DNA of 64,000 bases from GCA-2733415 sp964276095 (GTDB lineage Bacteria; Bacteroidota; Bacteroidia; Flavobacteriales; Flavobacteriaceae): contig CAXYDR010000001.1 of the NCBI GenBank assembly GCA_964276095.1, positions 124,001 through 188,000 of the forward strand, read 5' to 3'. Each line of letters opens with the position of its first letter. Position 1 is the stretch's first letter. Below are positions 16,848-25,587 of the stretch, piece by piece. The position numbers and the translations under genes were made by a program. Below the pieces are notes generated by a model. That model had not been told where the DNA came from. It did no database searches and saw only the letters and a program-made list of their open reading frames with translations.

Positions 16848-18281
16848 TTAATTTTTAACGGGATGTAAGCCAAGCTCTATTCCTTTTTTTAGCATAAGTG
16901 CTTTTGCTTCTTCATAATCATTTGCGATTTCACCTTCAAGAATAGCTTCTTTTATGGCTTCTTTAATTTGACCAATTTCTCTACATGGTTTTAAATTAAA
17001 TACTTCCATTATTTCTTCTCCTGTTACAGGAGGTTGGAAATTCCTTACTTGATCACGTTCTTCTACTTCAACAATTTTATCACGAACAACTTTGAAATTA
17101 TTGTGATAGCGTTTAAATTTCTTAGGGTTTTTCGTAGTGATATCTGCTTCACAAAGCGTCATTAAATCCTCAATATTTTCCCCTGCATCAAAAACTAATC
17201 TTCTAACAGCTGAATCTGTAGTGTTATTATCTGCAATAACAATAGGTCTTGAACTCATTAACACCATTTTTTGTACGAATTTCATTTTTTCGTTCAATGG
17301 CATTTTTAATCTTTTAAATAATTTGTATACCATTTTAGAGCCTACATATTCATGCCCATGAAAAGTCCATCCAACTTTTTTGCTAAACTTTTTAGTTGGG
17401 GCTTTTCCAATGTCATGTAATAATGCAGCCCAACGTAACCATAGGTTGTCGGTAGTTGTTGCAATATTATCAACGACTTCTAAAGTGTGGTAAAAATTAT
17501 CTTTATGTAATTGACCTTCTACTTCATCAACACCTTTTAAAGCGATTAATTCAGGTAATATATGAGGTAATAACCCAGTTTCCTCTAATAGTAAAAAACC
17601 AATTGAGGGTTTTGGGCTATTCATTATTTTATTCAACTCATCAACAATACGCTCTTTAGTAATGATATTGATGCGTTCATTATTTCTTGATATAGCCTGT
17701 AACGATTCCAATTCAATCCTGAATTTTAATTGCGTAGCAAAACGGATAGCACGCATCATTCGTAATGGATCATCAGAATAGGTGATATCTGGATTTAAGG
17801 GTGTTTTTAATAACTGTTCGTTTAGGTGTAAAATACCATTAAAGGGATCTAATAAATCACCAAAATTATTTTCTGAAATATTTAATGCTAGTGCATTGAT
17901 AGTGAAATCTCTTCTGTTTTGGTCGTCCTCTAAAGTTCCGTTTTCAACAATTGGGTTTCTACTGTCTTTAGCATACGATTCTTTACGAGCACCAACAAAT
18001 TCTATTTCGATATCATCAGTACGTAACATTGCCGTACCGTAGGTTTTGAATACTTGAACTTTAGGGGAATTAGGTAATAGAGAAGCTACTTTTTGAGCCA
18101 GCTCAATACCACTACCAATTGCAACAACATCAATATCTTTGGCGTCTCCTCTTTTTAAAATAAAATCTCTTACAAAACCTCCAATTACGTAAGAATCAAT
18201 ATTTAAAATAGCCGCAGCTTTTTGTATGGTATTGAAGACAGGGTGCGTAAGTGCTTCCTTAAAATTTTTATGTTGTGACAT
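16848..18281 (-). CDS. cca: CCA tRNA nucleotidyltransferase with HD domain
   Basis: Adds or repairs the 3' CCA of tRNAs; the tRNA genes in this window lack an encoded CCA and so need it. The 477-residue protein has a class II nucleotidyltransferase head (GGFVRDF near 34, the metal-binding DIDVVAIG, then the RRDFTINALAL motif), a poly(A)-polymerase-type RNA-binding middle, and an HD phosphohydrolase domain (LLHDIGKAP). The start overlaps the stop of the Sua5-like gene upstream by one base, so the two tRNA-maturation genes are translationally coupled. Confidence 0.93.
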   Translation of the reverse strand: MSQHKNFKEALTHPVFNTIQKAAAILNIDSYVIGGFVRDFILKRGDAKDIDVVAIGSGIELAQKVASLLPNSPKVQVFKTYGTAMLRTDDIEIEFVGARKESYAKDSRNPIVENGTLEDDQNRRDFTINALALNISENNFGDLLDPFNGILHLNEQLLKTPLNPDITYSDDPLRMMRAIRFATQLKFRIELESLQAISRNNERINIITKERIVDELNKIMNSPKPSIGFLLLEETGLLPHILPELIALKGVDEVEGQLHKDNFYHTLEVVDNIATTTDNLWLRWAALLHDIGKAPTKKFSKKVGWTFHGHEYVGSKMVYKLFKRLKMPLNEKMKFVQKMVLMSSRPIVIADNNTTDSAVRRLVFDAGENIEDLMTLCEADITTKNPKKFKRYHNNFKVVRDKIVEVEERDQVRNFQPPVTGEEIMEVFNLKPCREIGQIKEAIKEAILEGEIANDYEEAKALMLKKGIELGLHPVKN

Positions 18282-18841
18282 TATTTTCTGATGATTGTTA
18301 CCAAACCTGCACTACTTAATTTAATAATTGATGAGGGCTTTGGCGCTGTTTTTTCGCGATGCAAATTTACAACATAGTCAACACCTTTTAAAATATCATT
18401 GCTAATTTCTGAAAATGTTTTTGGACTTGGCTGTCCTGATATATTAGCAGAGGTGGAAACAATTGCTCCGTTGAATCTTCTAAGTAGTTGAAAACAAAAT
18501 TCATCATCAGGAATTCTAATACCTAAAGAATTGTCACTTGCGATTAAATTTACGGCAACATTTTGTGGGTTGTCATAAATAATAGTTGTTGGGTTTTCGG
18601 CGACTTCAATGATATCCATTGCGACTTCCGGAATATCTTTTATATACTTAGAAAGCATCCTTTCATCAGCAACCATACATATCAATGCTTTACTGTCAAT
18701 ACGTTTTTTTAAGCTGTATATTTTTTTTACTGCTTCAACATTATTAGCATCACACCCAATACCCCATAAAGTATCAGTTGGGTAGAGGATAAGTCCACCG
18801 TTTTTTAGATGTTCGATGCAATTTTTTAGTTCTTGGTGCAT
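18281..18841 (-). CDS. L-threonylcarbamoyladenylate synthase (Sua5/YrdC family)
   Basis: Makes threonylcarbamoyl-AMP for the universal t6A37 modification of ANN-decoding tRNAs. The 186-residue single-domain (YrdC-type) protein has the hallmark substrate pocket YPTDTLWGIGCDA, the KKR segment (YSLKKRIDSKAL) and the STSANISGQPSPKT motif. It lies in a chain with cca (1-bp overlap downstream) and directly follows the 18842 gene (no gap). The family also includes paralogues of unclear role (YciO), but the intact motifs and tRNA-related partner favour true synthase activity. Confidence 0.92.
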   Translation of the reverse strand: MHQELKNCIEHLKNGGLILYPTDTLWGIGCDANNVEAVKKIYSLKKRIDSKALICMVADERMLSKYIKDIPEVAMDIIEVAENPTTIIYDNPQNVAVNLIASDNSLGIRIPDDEFCFQLLRRFNGAIVSTSANISGQPSPKTFSEISNDILKGVDYVVNLHREKTAPKPSSIIKLSSAGLVTIIRK

Positions 18842-19849
18842 TTACTTATAAATTTCATTCATTATTTTATTCGCTATATGTGGCCTATAATGTGATGCTT
18901 CGTAATAGTTATTGAAGTCTCTTGTAATTTCATTTATACCTGAATAATCAAATACTGATGAGGCTCCAAAAGTTGATTTTAAGTATAATAAGTCTTCTTT
19001 CGCTAATTTTTCTTGATTATATAGCGGGTTGATAATTATTTTGAATTTAGTCTTGTTTTTTGAGAATACCTTATAGATATCTTCTAACATTTCTTTTTGA
19101 ATGTGAAATATAGCAGGCTCTGTATATGTAGTGATAGTGTCTCTTTTGTAAAATACTGCTAATCTTTTCTCATTGTAATATTCATTCTTAGAAATCAATT
19201 TCTCAAAATTTGTAAACCTAAATTCATTAGAGAGATGGTTATATGATACTTTATTGTCATCAATTAAATACCCTTCCTTCATATATGGTTTAATTTCATT
19301 AGAAGTTTTAAAATCCAAGTATGCATACATGAATTTAATATTAAAAAAGGCCTCTAGAAAAGTATAGTGAAAATCTGTAAAGTTATTGTAATTTACTAAT
19401 CGAGGAGTAATAATTCCCAAATGCCCAGAGTTTGAAATAACCTTGTTTAGTGTTTCATGATCTAAAATGAGTAGTGAATTTTTTATTGGAATATTATTAT
19501 TATCAAGGTATGTGATTTTTTTATGTAAGCTAAATAATGTTTCGCCAGAAGCATCAAAATGATAAGGAATACTATTTGATTCTAGATGTTTTTTCCAATC
19601 TGAAATTTGATAAAACATAGAACGTGAATTACCAAAAATAAACGAATCGTATTTTTCTTTTGAGTAATTGTTCACAAAATTAGTCGTACTAACATAATCC
19701 TTGTCTAAAACAACTCTTCCGATATCTTTATCGTTATAAAATTCATCATAATTTCTAACTACTTTAAAAGGGTCTAAAGAAACATAGAATAATAGCCCAA
19801 AGATAAAAGGTGAAAAAAAAAGGAGTGTTTTAGTTACAAAAGACTTCAT
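18842..19849 (-). CDS. hypothetical membrane-anchored protein at the edge of the polysaccharide locus
   Basis: A 335-residue protein with one N-terminal hydrophobic segment (about 7-26), probably a membrane anchor with the rest in the periplasm. SFIFGNSRSMFY near residue 70 resembles the GNS/GDS start block of SGNH-fold proteins, and ASHYRPHIANKIM near the C-terminus could supply the His-containing block. This is the pattern of DUF1574/SGNH-like proteins seen in polysaccharide clusters. An esterase or acetyl-transfer role is possible, but the catalytic assignment is by eye. It lies directly upstream of the Sua5-like gene. Confidence 0.7.
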   Translation of the reverse strand: MKSFVTKTLLFFSPFIFGLLFYVSLDPFKVVRNYDEFYNDKDIGRVVLDKDYVSTTNFVNNYSKEKYDSFIFGNSRSMFYQISDWKKHLESNSIPYHFDASGETLFSLHKKITYLDNNNIPIKNSLLILDHETLNKVISNSGHLGIITPRLVNYNNFTDFHYTFLEAFFNIKFMYAYLDFKTSNEIKPYMKEGYLIDDNKVSYNHLSNEFRFTNFEKLISKNEYYNEKRLAVFYKRDTITTYTEPAIFHIQKEMLEDIYKVFSKNKTKFKIIINPLYNQEKLAKEDLLYLKSTFGASSVFDYSGINEITRDFNNYYEASHYRPHIANKIMNEIYK

Positions 19850-20077
19850 GGAAGTTAGATTTTAAAGCAAGTAATTTTTGTTTCCTGATCATAAATTTTA
19901 AATAAAAAAAATAAAAATTTTCTTATTTAAAATAATTATAGAGCAATTTAATTTATTAAAAACGCATGAATTTACGATTAGCAAACTTACAATTTTTAAA
20001 TGATAGATGTTAATAATTATGTACTTACAATTGTTTTTTAGATTACAGAATAATTAATATTTTCAAGAAATTTAATG

Positions 20078-20085
20078 TAAATTTG
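20078..20085 (+). promoter_or_regulatory. -7 box of the aminotransferase-acyltransferase-GT operon
   Basis: TAAATTTG exactly matches TAnnTTTG and lies 24 bp before the start codon at 20109. No good -33 TTG is seen, so an activator may be needed or the promoter may be weak. Confidence 0.5.
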
Positions 20086-20108
20086 TGTGGACTTAATACA
20101 ATAATGAA

Positions 20109-21200
20109 TTGGTAGACTCAAATAGAATTAACGTAACCCAAACTTTTTTACCTAATCAAGAGGAATATTCTACAATTCTGAAGGATGCATGGGATAATAA
20201 ATGGATAACAAATAGAGGTAAACTTGTATTAAAGTTAGAGGAGAATATTAAAACCAAATTTGCTATCACTTCAATGATAGCAACTACAAATGGGACGTTG
20301 CCGATCCAAATAGCTATTAAAGCTCTTGAATTAGATGGTGAAATAATTACAACGCCATTTAGTTATATTGCAACTACCTCTAGTATAATATGGGAGGGAT
20401 GTACTCCTGTTTTTGTTGATATTAAGGAGGAGACATTAAATATTGACTCCTCAAAAATTGAGGCAAAAATAACAGATAAAACTACAGCAATTATCGCAAC
20501 ACATGTATTCGGTAATCCTTGTGAGATAGATGCTATCGAAAAGATTGCTAAAAAGCATAATCTGAAAGTTATTTATGATGCTGCCCATGGTTTTGGAGTT
20601 AATTATAAAGGGAAATCAATTTTTGAATATGGTGATGTGAGTACTTGTAGTTTTCACGCCACTAAAATTTTTCATACAGGAGAAGGAGGAGCTTTATTTA
20701 CTCCAAATAAAGAGTTATATGATAAATTATTTTATCACCACAATTTTGGACATAATGGACCAGAAAGTTTCCATGGGAAAGGAATTAATGCAAAAATGAG
20801 TGAATTACAAGCAGCTATGGGGTTAGCGGTATTTCCTTATTTTGATAAAATTTTACTAAAAAGGAAGTCTTTATACATGTTGTATACTGAGTTGTTGAAA
20901 AATATAGTTGTATTTCAAAAAATTGATAAAAATGCTTCATATAATTATTCATACATCCCAGTTGTTTTTAAAAATGAAGAAGAACTATTAATTGTTCAGA
21001 AAACACTTAATGAAAATGGTGTTTTTCCAAGAAGATATTTTTACCCATCGTTGAATACTATAGAGTATGTTAAAGGTGATAATATGCCAATATCAGAGTC
21101 TATATCGTCAAGAATATTATGTTTGCCGCTATATTTCGAATTAACAGAGGAAAGTGTTACAATGATAAGTGAATTAATTAAGCAAAAAATAGAATGTTAA
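20109..21200 (+). CDS. DegT/DnrJ/EryC1/StrS-family sugar aminotransferase
   Basis: PLP-dependent enzyme that transfers an amino group to a nucleotide-linked keto-sugar. The 363-residue protein has the PLP lysine in SFHATKIFHTGEGGA, the aspartate in VIYDAAHGFG, and the family start INVTQTFLPNQEEY. The start is a TTG: the frame opens after a stop at 20094 and holds no ATG before the conserved N-terminus. It is first in a plus-strand operon with a NeuD-like acyltransferase (7-bp overlap) and a GT2, suggesting synthesis and N-acylation of an amino sugar. The exact substrate (for example 3-amino or 4-amino-6-deoxy sugar) cannot be read from sequence. Confidence 0.92.
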   Translation: MVDSNRINVTQTFLPNQEEYSTILKDAWDNKWITNRGKLVLKLEENIKTKFAITSMIATTNGTLPIQIAIKALELDGEIITTPFSYIATTSSIIWEGCTPVFVDIKEETLNIDSSKIEAKITDKTTAIIATHVFGNPCEIDAIEKIAKKHNLKVIYDAAHGFGVNYKGKSIFEYGDVSTCSFHATKIFHTGEGGALFTPNKELYDKLFYHHNFGHNGPESFHGKGINAKMSELQAAMGLAVFPYFDKILLKRKSLYMLYTELLKNIVVFQKIDKNASYNYSYIPVVFKNEEELLIVQKTLNENGVFPRRYFYPSLNTIEYVKGDNMPISESISSRILCLPLYFELTEESVTMISELIKQKIEC

Positions 21201-21808
21201 TAATAGGAGCAAGTGGGCATGCTAAAGAACTAATTGAGGTAATAGATATTAAAAAACATAATGAGCTAATGTTTTTTGATAATGTATCAAGTCCTTTGCC
21301 AGTTGTTTTTTTAAAACAGTTTAAGGTAATTAATACTATTCTTGAAATTGAAGAGTTTTTTTTAAAAAACTCATGTGATTTTGCAACTGCAATTGGAGGG
21401 AGTCACTCTAAAAGAGGCGTTGTAGAGAAGATAAGAGCTTTAGGAGGGAACTATGTTTCTGTAATCGATAAAGATGCTGTAATTGGAAATTTTGATGTGT
21501 TAATAGCTAATGGTGTTAATATAATGAAACATGTTTTTATTAGTAATTCTGTAAGTATTGGCGAAGGTTCTTTAGTAAATTATGGAACTTCTATTCACCA
21601 TGATTCTGTTATTGGTGAGTATTGTGAATTAGCTCCCAAAAGTACTGTGTTAGGTAATTGTACAATAGGTAATAATGTTTTTATAGGAGCAAATGCTACG
21701 ATACTACCAAATGTAAATATTGGTGATAATGCAATTATTGGTGCTGGTGCTGTAGTTGTTAAAAATGTAAATGCAAATCAAAAGGTTGTCGGGGTACCTG
21801 CTAAATAA
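21194..21808 (+). CDS. NeuD/PglD-like sugar acyltransferase
   Basis: A 204-residue left-handed beta-helix acyltransferase. The N-terminal Rossmann-like segment (LIIGASGHAKELIEV) binds the UDP- or dTDP-sugar, and the C-terminal hexapeptide repeats (IGEGSLVNYGTSIHHDSVIG, IGNNVFIGANATILPNVNIG) bind acetyl-CoA; the IHHD histidine is the expected base. It overlaps the aminotransferase by 7 bp, so it probably acetylates the amino sugar that enzyme makes. A serine-type O-acetyltransferase role is less likely. The ending VGVPAK is typical of the family. Confidence 0.9.
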   Translation: MLIIGASGHAKELIEVIDIKKHNELMFFDNVSSPLPVVFLKQFKVINTILEIEEFFLKNSCDFATAIGGSHSKRGVVEKIRALGGNYVSVIDKDAVIGNFDVLIANGVNIMKHVFISNSVSIGEGSLVNYGTSIHHDSVIGEYCELAPKSTVLGNCTIGNNVFIGANATILPNVNIGDNAIIGAGAVVVKNVNANQKVVGVPAK

Positions 21809-21816
21809 TTAGATAT

Positions 21817-22680
21817 ATGATAACAGTTTCAATCGCAATTTTAACATATAACCATAGTAACTTTGTTGAAAAGACTTTAGATGGGATTTTAGCTCAAAAG
21901 ACAGACTTTAATATAGAAGTAGTAATAGGAGATGACGCATCAACTGATGATACACAAAAGATATTAAAAAAATATCAAGATCAATATCCTGGTAAATTTA
22001 ATGTTTTTTGTAGAGAAAAGAATATTGGCATGTTACCTAATTTTATTGATGTTTTAAACTCCTGTAATGGTAAGTATATTGCTTTTTGTGAAGGAGATGA
22101 TTTTTGGGTAGATTCTTTAAAACTACAAAAGCAAGTTGATTTTCTAGAGCAAAATTCATCATACGCAATCTGTTTTCACGATGTTATGATATATGATGAA
22201 ACTACAAAAGAGTATCGAGAGGACAATATAACTGTAAATACAAAGGATATTTTTGATATAAATGATTTAGCTGAAGGTAATTTCATGCATACTCCATCAG
22301 TGATGATTAAAAACGACTTTACATTACCTTCAAATTTTTCAGAGTCACCATTAGGTGATTGGCCATTATACTTATGTCAAATAGGTGCTCGAAAAATCAA
22401 GAAGATTGATGGTACAATGGCTGTTTATAGAGTACATGAGAATGGAGTTTGGTCAACAAAAAGTGAAGATAAAAGAGTAAATGGAACAATAAGTGTAATT
22501 GATTATTTACTCAATAATGTACGTTTTTCAAAACAAGTAGTTTCTATATTAAATGCCCAGAAAGATGAATTAGAACTGCATTTAGTAACGAAAAGAGAAA
22601 AGGAGTTGCAAATGATCGAAAAACAAAAAAGGTTGAAATATAAAATTAAGCGTTTTTTTAAAACAGGTAAGTTTTCTTAA
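21817..22680 (+). CDS. glycosyltransferase family 2
   Basis: A 287-residue GT-A fold transferase. MITVSIAILTYNHSNFVEKT begins the Rossmann part, GDDASTDDT is the nucleotide-binding loop, and GKYIAFCEGDDFW carries the DxD-like metal site. The C-terminal 35 residues are basic and helical, probably for membrane association. It is the third gene of the aminotransferase operon (8-bp gap) and so may add the sugar made by its neighbours. Its end overlaps the end of the convergent GT2 gene by 4 bp. Confidence 0.9.
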   Translation: MITVSIAILTYNHSNFVEKTLDGILAQKTDFNIEVVIGDDASTDDTQKILKKYQDQYPGKFNVFCREKNIGMLPNFIDVLNSCNGKYIAFCEGDDFWVDSLKLQKQVDFLEQNSSYAICFHDVMIYDETTKEYREDNITVNTKDIFDINDLAEGNFMHTPSVMIKNDFTLPSNFSESPLGDWPLYLCQIGARKIKKIDGTMAVYRVHENGVWSTKSEDKRVNGTISVIDYLLNNVRFSKQVVSILNAQKDELELHLVTKREKELQMIEKQKRLKYKIKRFFKTGKFS

Positions 22681-23471
22681 ATTTTAAGAATTCCATTCTT
22701 ACATTTGATGATTCTTTCATCATGAGTTTTAATTATAATATTATCCCCAATTATTGTATTTCCTTTAGGAGCTTCTTTGTGATAAATATGAAATTGAATT
22801 GCAGCATGTTTAATTCTTAATGCTGAAACACCTAGGTTAAGTAATCGTTGTGCAAATTCCGAGTCTTCATATCCCCAGCCAATTAAATCTTCATTGTATC
22901 CATTTATTTGGAGTGCATCTTTTCTCCAATATGAAATGTTACATCCTCTTAATTTGCTAGAAATATTAGTGCTTAGTTTATTCTGTTTGTTAAATAAAGG
23001 GAAATAGATTGCTCTGGTTTTTCTTAATAATCCATTATTTAGCCAATGAAATTTTATTTTTTTAGCGGCTAAAACTTTTTTTGAATAATCTTCTTTTAAA
23101 GAAATCCTGCTTCCGAATAAATACACGTTTTCTTGAGCTTGATCAATATGATCCCTTATGAAATGCTTGTGTAATATAATATCCCCATCTATTTGGATAA
23201 TATAGTCTGAAGTAACTTTTTTTAGGGCCTTGTTTAATATTACAGTTTTTGTAAACCCTGTATCTTCATGCCATACATGAATAACTGGTATGGTGAATTG
23301 TTTTTTCAGCTTATCAATTAATAATTTTGTGTCATTTATTGAACCATCATCAGCAATAATAATTTCGTTAGGTAAAACACTTTGTTTTTGGACACTTAAT
23401 AATACTAATTCAAGTGCTTCTTTCCAATTGTAAGTTGATATAAGTAATGTTGTTGAAAGTGTCCTTTTCAT
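22677..23471 (-). CDS. glycosyltransferase family 2 with GT7-type C-terminal domain
   Basis: A 264-residue transferase starting with STTLLISTYNWKEALELVL. IIADDGSINDT and IIQIDGDIILHKHFI (DxD) form the GT-A site, and GWGYEDSEFAQRL is the signature of the galactosyltransferase C-terminal (Glyco_transf_7C) domain found in chondroitin-synthase-like and LPS GTs. It is soluble with a basic surface. It belongs to a minus-strand set with the GT1-like gene 7 bp upstream, and probably adds a residue to the surface glycan. Confidence 0.9.
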   Translation of the reverse strand: MKRTLSTTLLISTYNWKEALELVLLSVQKQSVLPNEIIIADDGSINDTKLLIDKLKKQFTIPVIHVWHEDTGFTKTVILNKALKKVTSDYIIQIDGDIILHKHFIRDHIDQAQENVYLFGSRISLKEDYSKKVLAAKKIKFHWLNNGLLRKTRAIYFPLFNKQNKLSTNISSKLRGCNISYWRKDALQINGYNEDLIGWGYEDSEFAQRLLNLGVSALRIKHAAIQFHIYHKEAPKGNTIIGDNIIIKTHDERIIKCKNGILKI

Positions 23472-23478
23472 TTGTGGT

Positions 23479-24438
23479 TTATTTAGGAAGATTAAAAACC
23501 TCGTTTACCCATGAGGAAATATGATACTTAAGTACGGTTTCTGGGTCAAGTTTTTTATATGGTGTTTCAAAAAAACTATCAGGTATTTGTATGTTTTTAC
23601 TATCAACAACTGCGATATTGTTTTGATTGTAAAAATCATAGTTTTTAACATCGGTATTCGTAGTGATTATTTTTTTATTTAAACCAATCCCTTCTAATAT
23701 TCTGAACGACAATCCCTTTTGGTTTGGCCTTTGTAAATCTAGAAGGATGTCACTTTTTTTAACAAGTTCAAGAACATTATCTAGAGAATAGGTATTGGTC
23801 GTTAATTCAATATTTAAATCCTCTAATTCTTTGTTTCTCTCTTTTGAAAAAGCAATTAGTTTATAATCTATATTCTTTTGCTTAAAATAGGACGCAAAAT
23901 TGGGCATTGTTTTAGATCTCTTGTCTAATGAACTTATATTAAAAACTGTATGTTCAGTGTTATAAGTAGGATTTTTTTCAATATCAAAATAAATATAATT
24001 AGAAATAAAGTTAAATCCATTTTTAGCAACATCGTCAGGGTCAAATGAGTATACCTTGTCAAAAAACGGGTACACTTTTTTCATTCTCGGGTAACGAGCC
24101 ATACTATCATTTAAAAAGGTGACTAAATGATTGGTGTTTTTTTTAATCTTCTTTATAGTAGCAATAGATAGGTTGTCGCCTTTAATAATTAAGGTGACAT
24201 CTTGTTTTCCTTGTTCTTCAATTTGTTGCAGTAAAACCTTATTTAAATGTTCTCTTTTGAAATTGTAGTTGAACAAAGTTTTTGTGAAAAAATTTAAAGC
24301 TTTGTGTAAAAAAGTAGGGTATTGATATTTTAATTTATAAAAATCAATGTGCTTTACTGAAATACCTCTTTTAGAAATTTCTTTAGCTATAAAATCGTTG
24401 TAACCCCACTTATCGAGGCTTATAATTGTAATATTCAA
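23479..24438 (-). CDS. GT1/CgeB-like glycosyltransferase (copy A)
   Basis: A 319-residue protein of the CgeB/eps5J-like type found in flavobacterial LPS clusters. The N-terminal half is weakly conserved (ITIISLDKWGYNDFIAKEIS). The C-terminal half has the GT-B donor site pattern DILLDLQRPNQKGLSFRILE, in which a Glu near GLSFR contacts the sugar nucleotide, followed by KKIITTNTDVKNYDFYNQNNI. The same C-terminal pattern recurs in the gene at 25588, and each is paired with an upstream GT2, so the pair appears duplicated. The acceptor is unknown. Confidence 0.8.
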   Translation of the reverse strand: MNITIISLDKWGYNDFIAKEISKRGISVKHIDFYKLKYQYPTFLHKALNFFTKTLFNYNFKREHLNKVLLQQIEEQGKQDVTLIIKGDNLSIATIKKIKKNTNHLVTFLNDSMARYPRMKKVYPFFDKVYSFDPDDVAKNGFNFISNYIYFDIEKNPTYNTEHTVFNISSLDKRSKTMPNFASYFKQKNIDYKLIAFSKERNKELEDLNIELTTNTYSLDNVLELVKKSDILLDLQRPNQKGLSFRILEGIGLNKKIITTNTDVKNYDFYNQNNIAVVDSKNIQIPDSFFETPYKKLDPETVLKYHISSWVNEVFNLPK

Positions 24439-24458
24439 AGTATTAATGTTTGCAATGT

Positions 24459-25358
24459 TTATTTTATTTTGAAAAACATATTAATTGAAAATATGAATTT
24501 TTTAAAGGTACTCTTTTTAATGATACTTAGTAAGTCCTTTTGATTTTTCAAAAAGAGAATACTTCTCTTAAAGTTGTTGCCAATACTAAAGGATTTATAG
24601 GAGTTATTAAGCGATTTTATAAAGCTTTTTTCAGAAGTTAATAATTCTGGGCATGCATTATAAAATTGTTCAATACGATGTCTCCTTTCAGTATGTCTAT
24701 TTGTGTTTTTCGCTTTCTTTTTTGTTGAAGCTATCACATTATTTTGATGGTGCCTATATTTTACTAATGGTTTATCGACATATTTAATTCCGTTATTAAT
24801 TGTAGCAATATATGCTAACCACCAGTCGTGTGGTATTAATTCAGGAAACGGTATTGCTTTTTTGAATAGTTCTTTTTTAAATAACATAGCATGACCCGAA
24901 ACACAATTATCTATTAGGAAATGAATAGGATTGTTTGAGCTAATCATATTCTTTGTTCTTGAAAAACTATTATTTAAGGGACTTAAATTTTCATCAACAA
25001 AAGCTGAGTCACAATAAACAATATCATTGTTTTTAAGTCCTTTTTCAAGTAGTTCAATTTTTGAAGGTTCCCACCAATCATCTTGGTCAGATAAAGCAAT
25101 AAGCTCTCCTTTTGCTAATGCAATACCTCTTTCAAAGTTTTTTATATATCCTAAGTTTTCTGTAAAACTATGGATGCATATGTTATCATGGTTTTTCGAT
25201 ATTAAATCAATAACTGAAACAGTATTATCTTTAGAGGCATCATCTACAATAATAATTTCAAGATTATTATATGTCTGATTTATGATGCTTTCTAATTGTG
25301 TCCCTATGTGTTTCTCACCGTTGTAAGTTCCGATGATTATTGATATAAGTGGTTCCAT
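24459..25358 (-). CDS. glycosyltransferase family 2
   Basis: A 299-residue rhamnosyl/galactosyl-type GT2. It begins PLISIIIGTYNGEKHIGTQL, then IIVDDASKDNT and ALSDQDDWWEPSKI (the DQDDW form typical of alpha-rhamnosyl- and related transferases), with HDWWLAYIA near residue 180. The C-terminal 60 residues are basic. It lies 20 bp upstream of the CgeB-like gene and forms copy A of the GT2-CgeB pair. Decayed coding sequence lies just upstream. Confidence 0.9.
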   Translation of the reverse strand: MEPLISIIIGTYNGEKHIGTQLESIINQTYNNLEIIIVDDASKDNTVSVIDLISKNHDNICIHSFTENLGYIKNFERGIALAKGELIALSDQDDWWEPSKIELLEKGLKNNDIVYCDSAFVDENLSPLNNSFSRTKNMISSNNPIHFLIDNCVSGHAMLFKKELFKKAIPFPELIPHDWWLAYIATINNGIKYVDKPLVKYRHHQNNVIASTKKKAKNTNRHTERRHRIEQFYNACPELLTSEKSFIKSLNNSYKSFSIGNNFKRSILFLKNQKDLLSIIKKSTFKKFIFSINMFFKIK

Positions 25359-25363
25359 TTAGA

Positions 25364-25587
25364 TTATAATTGTCTTGTTTCTTTACGTTTTTCGTGTCTT
25401 TTCCTAAAGTAATATTTAATAGGTTTTTTTATTTTTTTACCGACATGAATATAAACATTAACTAATGATTTCCAATTTCTTTAAAAAACTCAGAATTATT
25501 CAGGCCAATATTTTTGTGACTTTCATATGCGGTAAAGCTAATTAGGAGCATAAAGCAACTGATATAAGAATGTCTTTGTTCAATTTA
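25364..25587 (-). pseudogene. decayed 3' end of a polysaccharide-biosynthesis gene
   Basis: The gap between two glycosyltransferase genes reads as protein-like in two frames on the minus strand. The first segment contains HSYISCFMLLISFTAYES and NNSEFFKEIGN before a stop. After a one-base shift it continues WKSLVNVYIHVGKKI and YYFRKRHEKRKE to a stop at 25364-25366. The composition and basic tail resemble the C-termini of the neighbouring transferases. No start or upstream part remains, so it is best read as the remnant left by a rearrangement between the duplicated GT pairs. Confidence 0.5.
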
